In this document: piece after piece, positions 13,929-14,017 of the stretch
Numbering within the stretch: the first letter of the stretch is position 1
Layout: every line of letters starts with the position of its first letter
Notes under the pieces: generated by a model
What the model saw: only the letters and a program-made list of their open reading frames with translations
What the model was told of the DNA's origin: nothing
The model's database searches: none
Position numbers and translations under genes: made by a program
Assembly: GCA_035646975.1 (NCBI GenBank)
Contig: DASROJ010000374.1
Location: 1-14,017 of the forward strand
Origin: DASROJ01 sp035646975
Lineage (GTDB): Bacteria > Acidobacteriota > Polarisedimenticolia > JACPZX01 > DASXTC01
Reading direction: 5' to 3'
DNA length: 14,017 nucleotides

Positions 13929-14017
13929 TGCCCGTCCCCCTCAAGCGCGGGCAGATGCACGACGTCCGCATCGACGATCTCGCATTCGGCGGCAAGGGCG
14001 TCGGCCGCGTCGAGGGT
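13928..14017 (+). CDS. TRAM-domain class I RNA methyltransferase (RlmD/RumA-like), 5' part only
   Basis: The last 90 bp encode 30 residues beginning MPVPLKRGQMHDVRIDDLAF and continuing GGKGVGRVEG, then run off the window. The pattern G-x-x-x-x-v-x-I-x-x-L-a-x-G-G-x-G-v-x-r is the start of a TRAM RNA-binding domain. This domain heads 23S rRNA (uracil-5-)-methyltransferases of the RumA/RlmCD family and also occurs in MiaB-type enzymes, where it is C-terminal. The N-terminal position favours the uracil methyltransferase. The start ATG overlaps the CBS stop by one base (TAATG). The catalytic SAM-binding and Cys motifs lie beyond the window, so the exact enzyme cannot be confirmed. Confidence 0.7.
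   Translation, partial: MPVPLKRGQMHDVRIDDLAFGGKGVGRVEG

Overview
The window is high-GC (roughly two thirds G+C by eye), densely coded bacterial DNA. Short intergenic gaps, stop/start overlaps, envelope glycosyltransferases with TPR tails and an FHA-GAF histidine kinase suggest an Acidobacteriota-like or similar soil/sediment lineage. No marker here settles the phylum, so that placement is inference. No rRNA, tRNA, CRISPR array, transposase or phage gene was seen.

Layout. Positions 1-200 hold no convincing gene but contain a perfect 16-bp inverted repeat (99-114/158-173). A small secreted Tyr/Gly/His-rich protein is on the minus strand (201-728). Divergent from it is a plus-strand run: a stand-alone alanyl-tRNA editing protein (1022-2266), a GT39-like membrane glycosyltransferase (2263-3903) joined by an ATGA overlap, and a GT-C glycosyltransferase with C-terminal TPRs (3904-5562) abutting directly. 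A separate unit, with its own promoter and a perfect Shine-Dalgarno, encodes a membrane protein with a duplicated TM2-like motif (5759-6544). truA follows (6609-7607); its 3' end overlaps by 122 bp the end of a convergent minus-strand pair (9618-11612, then 7486-9621). That pair encodes two tandem paralogous GT-C/TPR proteins, also joined by ATGA. Divergent from the pair, across only 27 bp, is an FHA-GAF-histidine kinase (11640-13430). It is followed by a CBS-pair protein (about 13464-13928) and, in a TAATG overlap, the start of a TRAM-domain RNA methyltransferase that runs off the window.

How the genes relate. Two themes recur. One is RNA modification and translation fidelity: the AlaX-like editor, TruA, and the TRAM methyltransferase. 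The other is polyprenyl-phosphate-sugar-dependent glycosylation at the membrane: one GT39-like protein and three related GT-C/TPR proteins at two loci. The GT-C/TPR architecture resembles eukaryotic TMTC O-mannosyltransferases and is the most interesting protein-level signal. At the DNA level, several operon-leading genes have a -10-like element (often TGnTAnnAT) only 5-12 nt before the start codon and no Shine-Dalgarno, which suggests leaderless or near-leaderless transcripts. Genes with good Shine-Dalgarno sites lack this arrangement. I did not find a clear new defence or mobile system.
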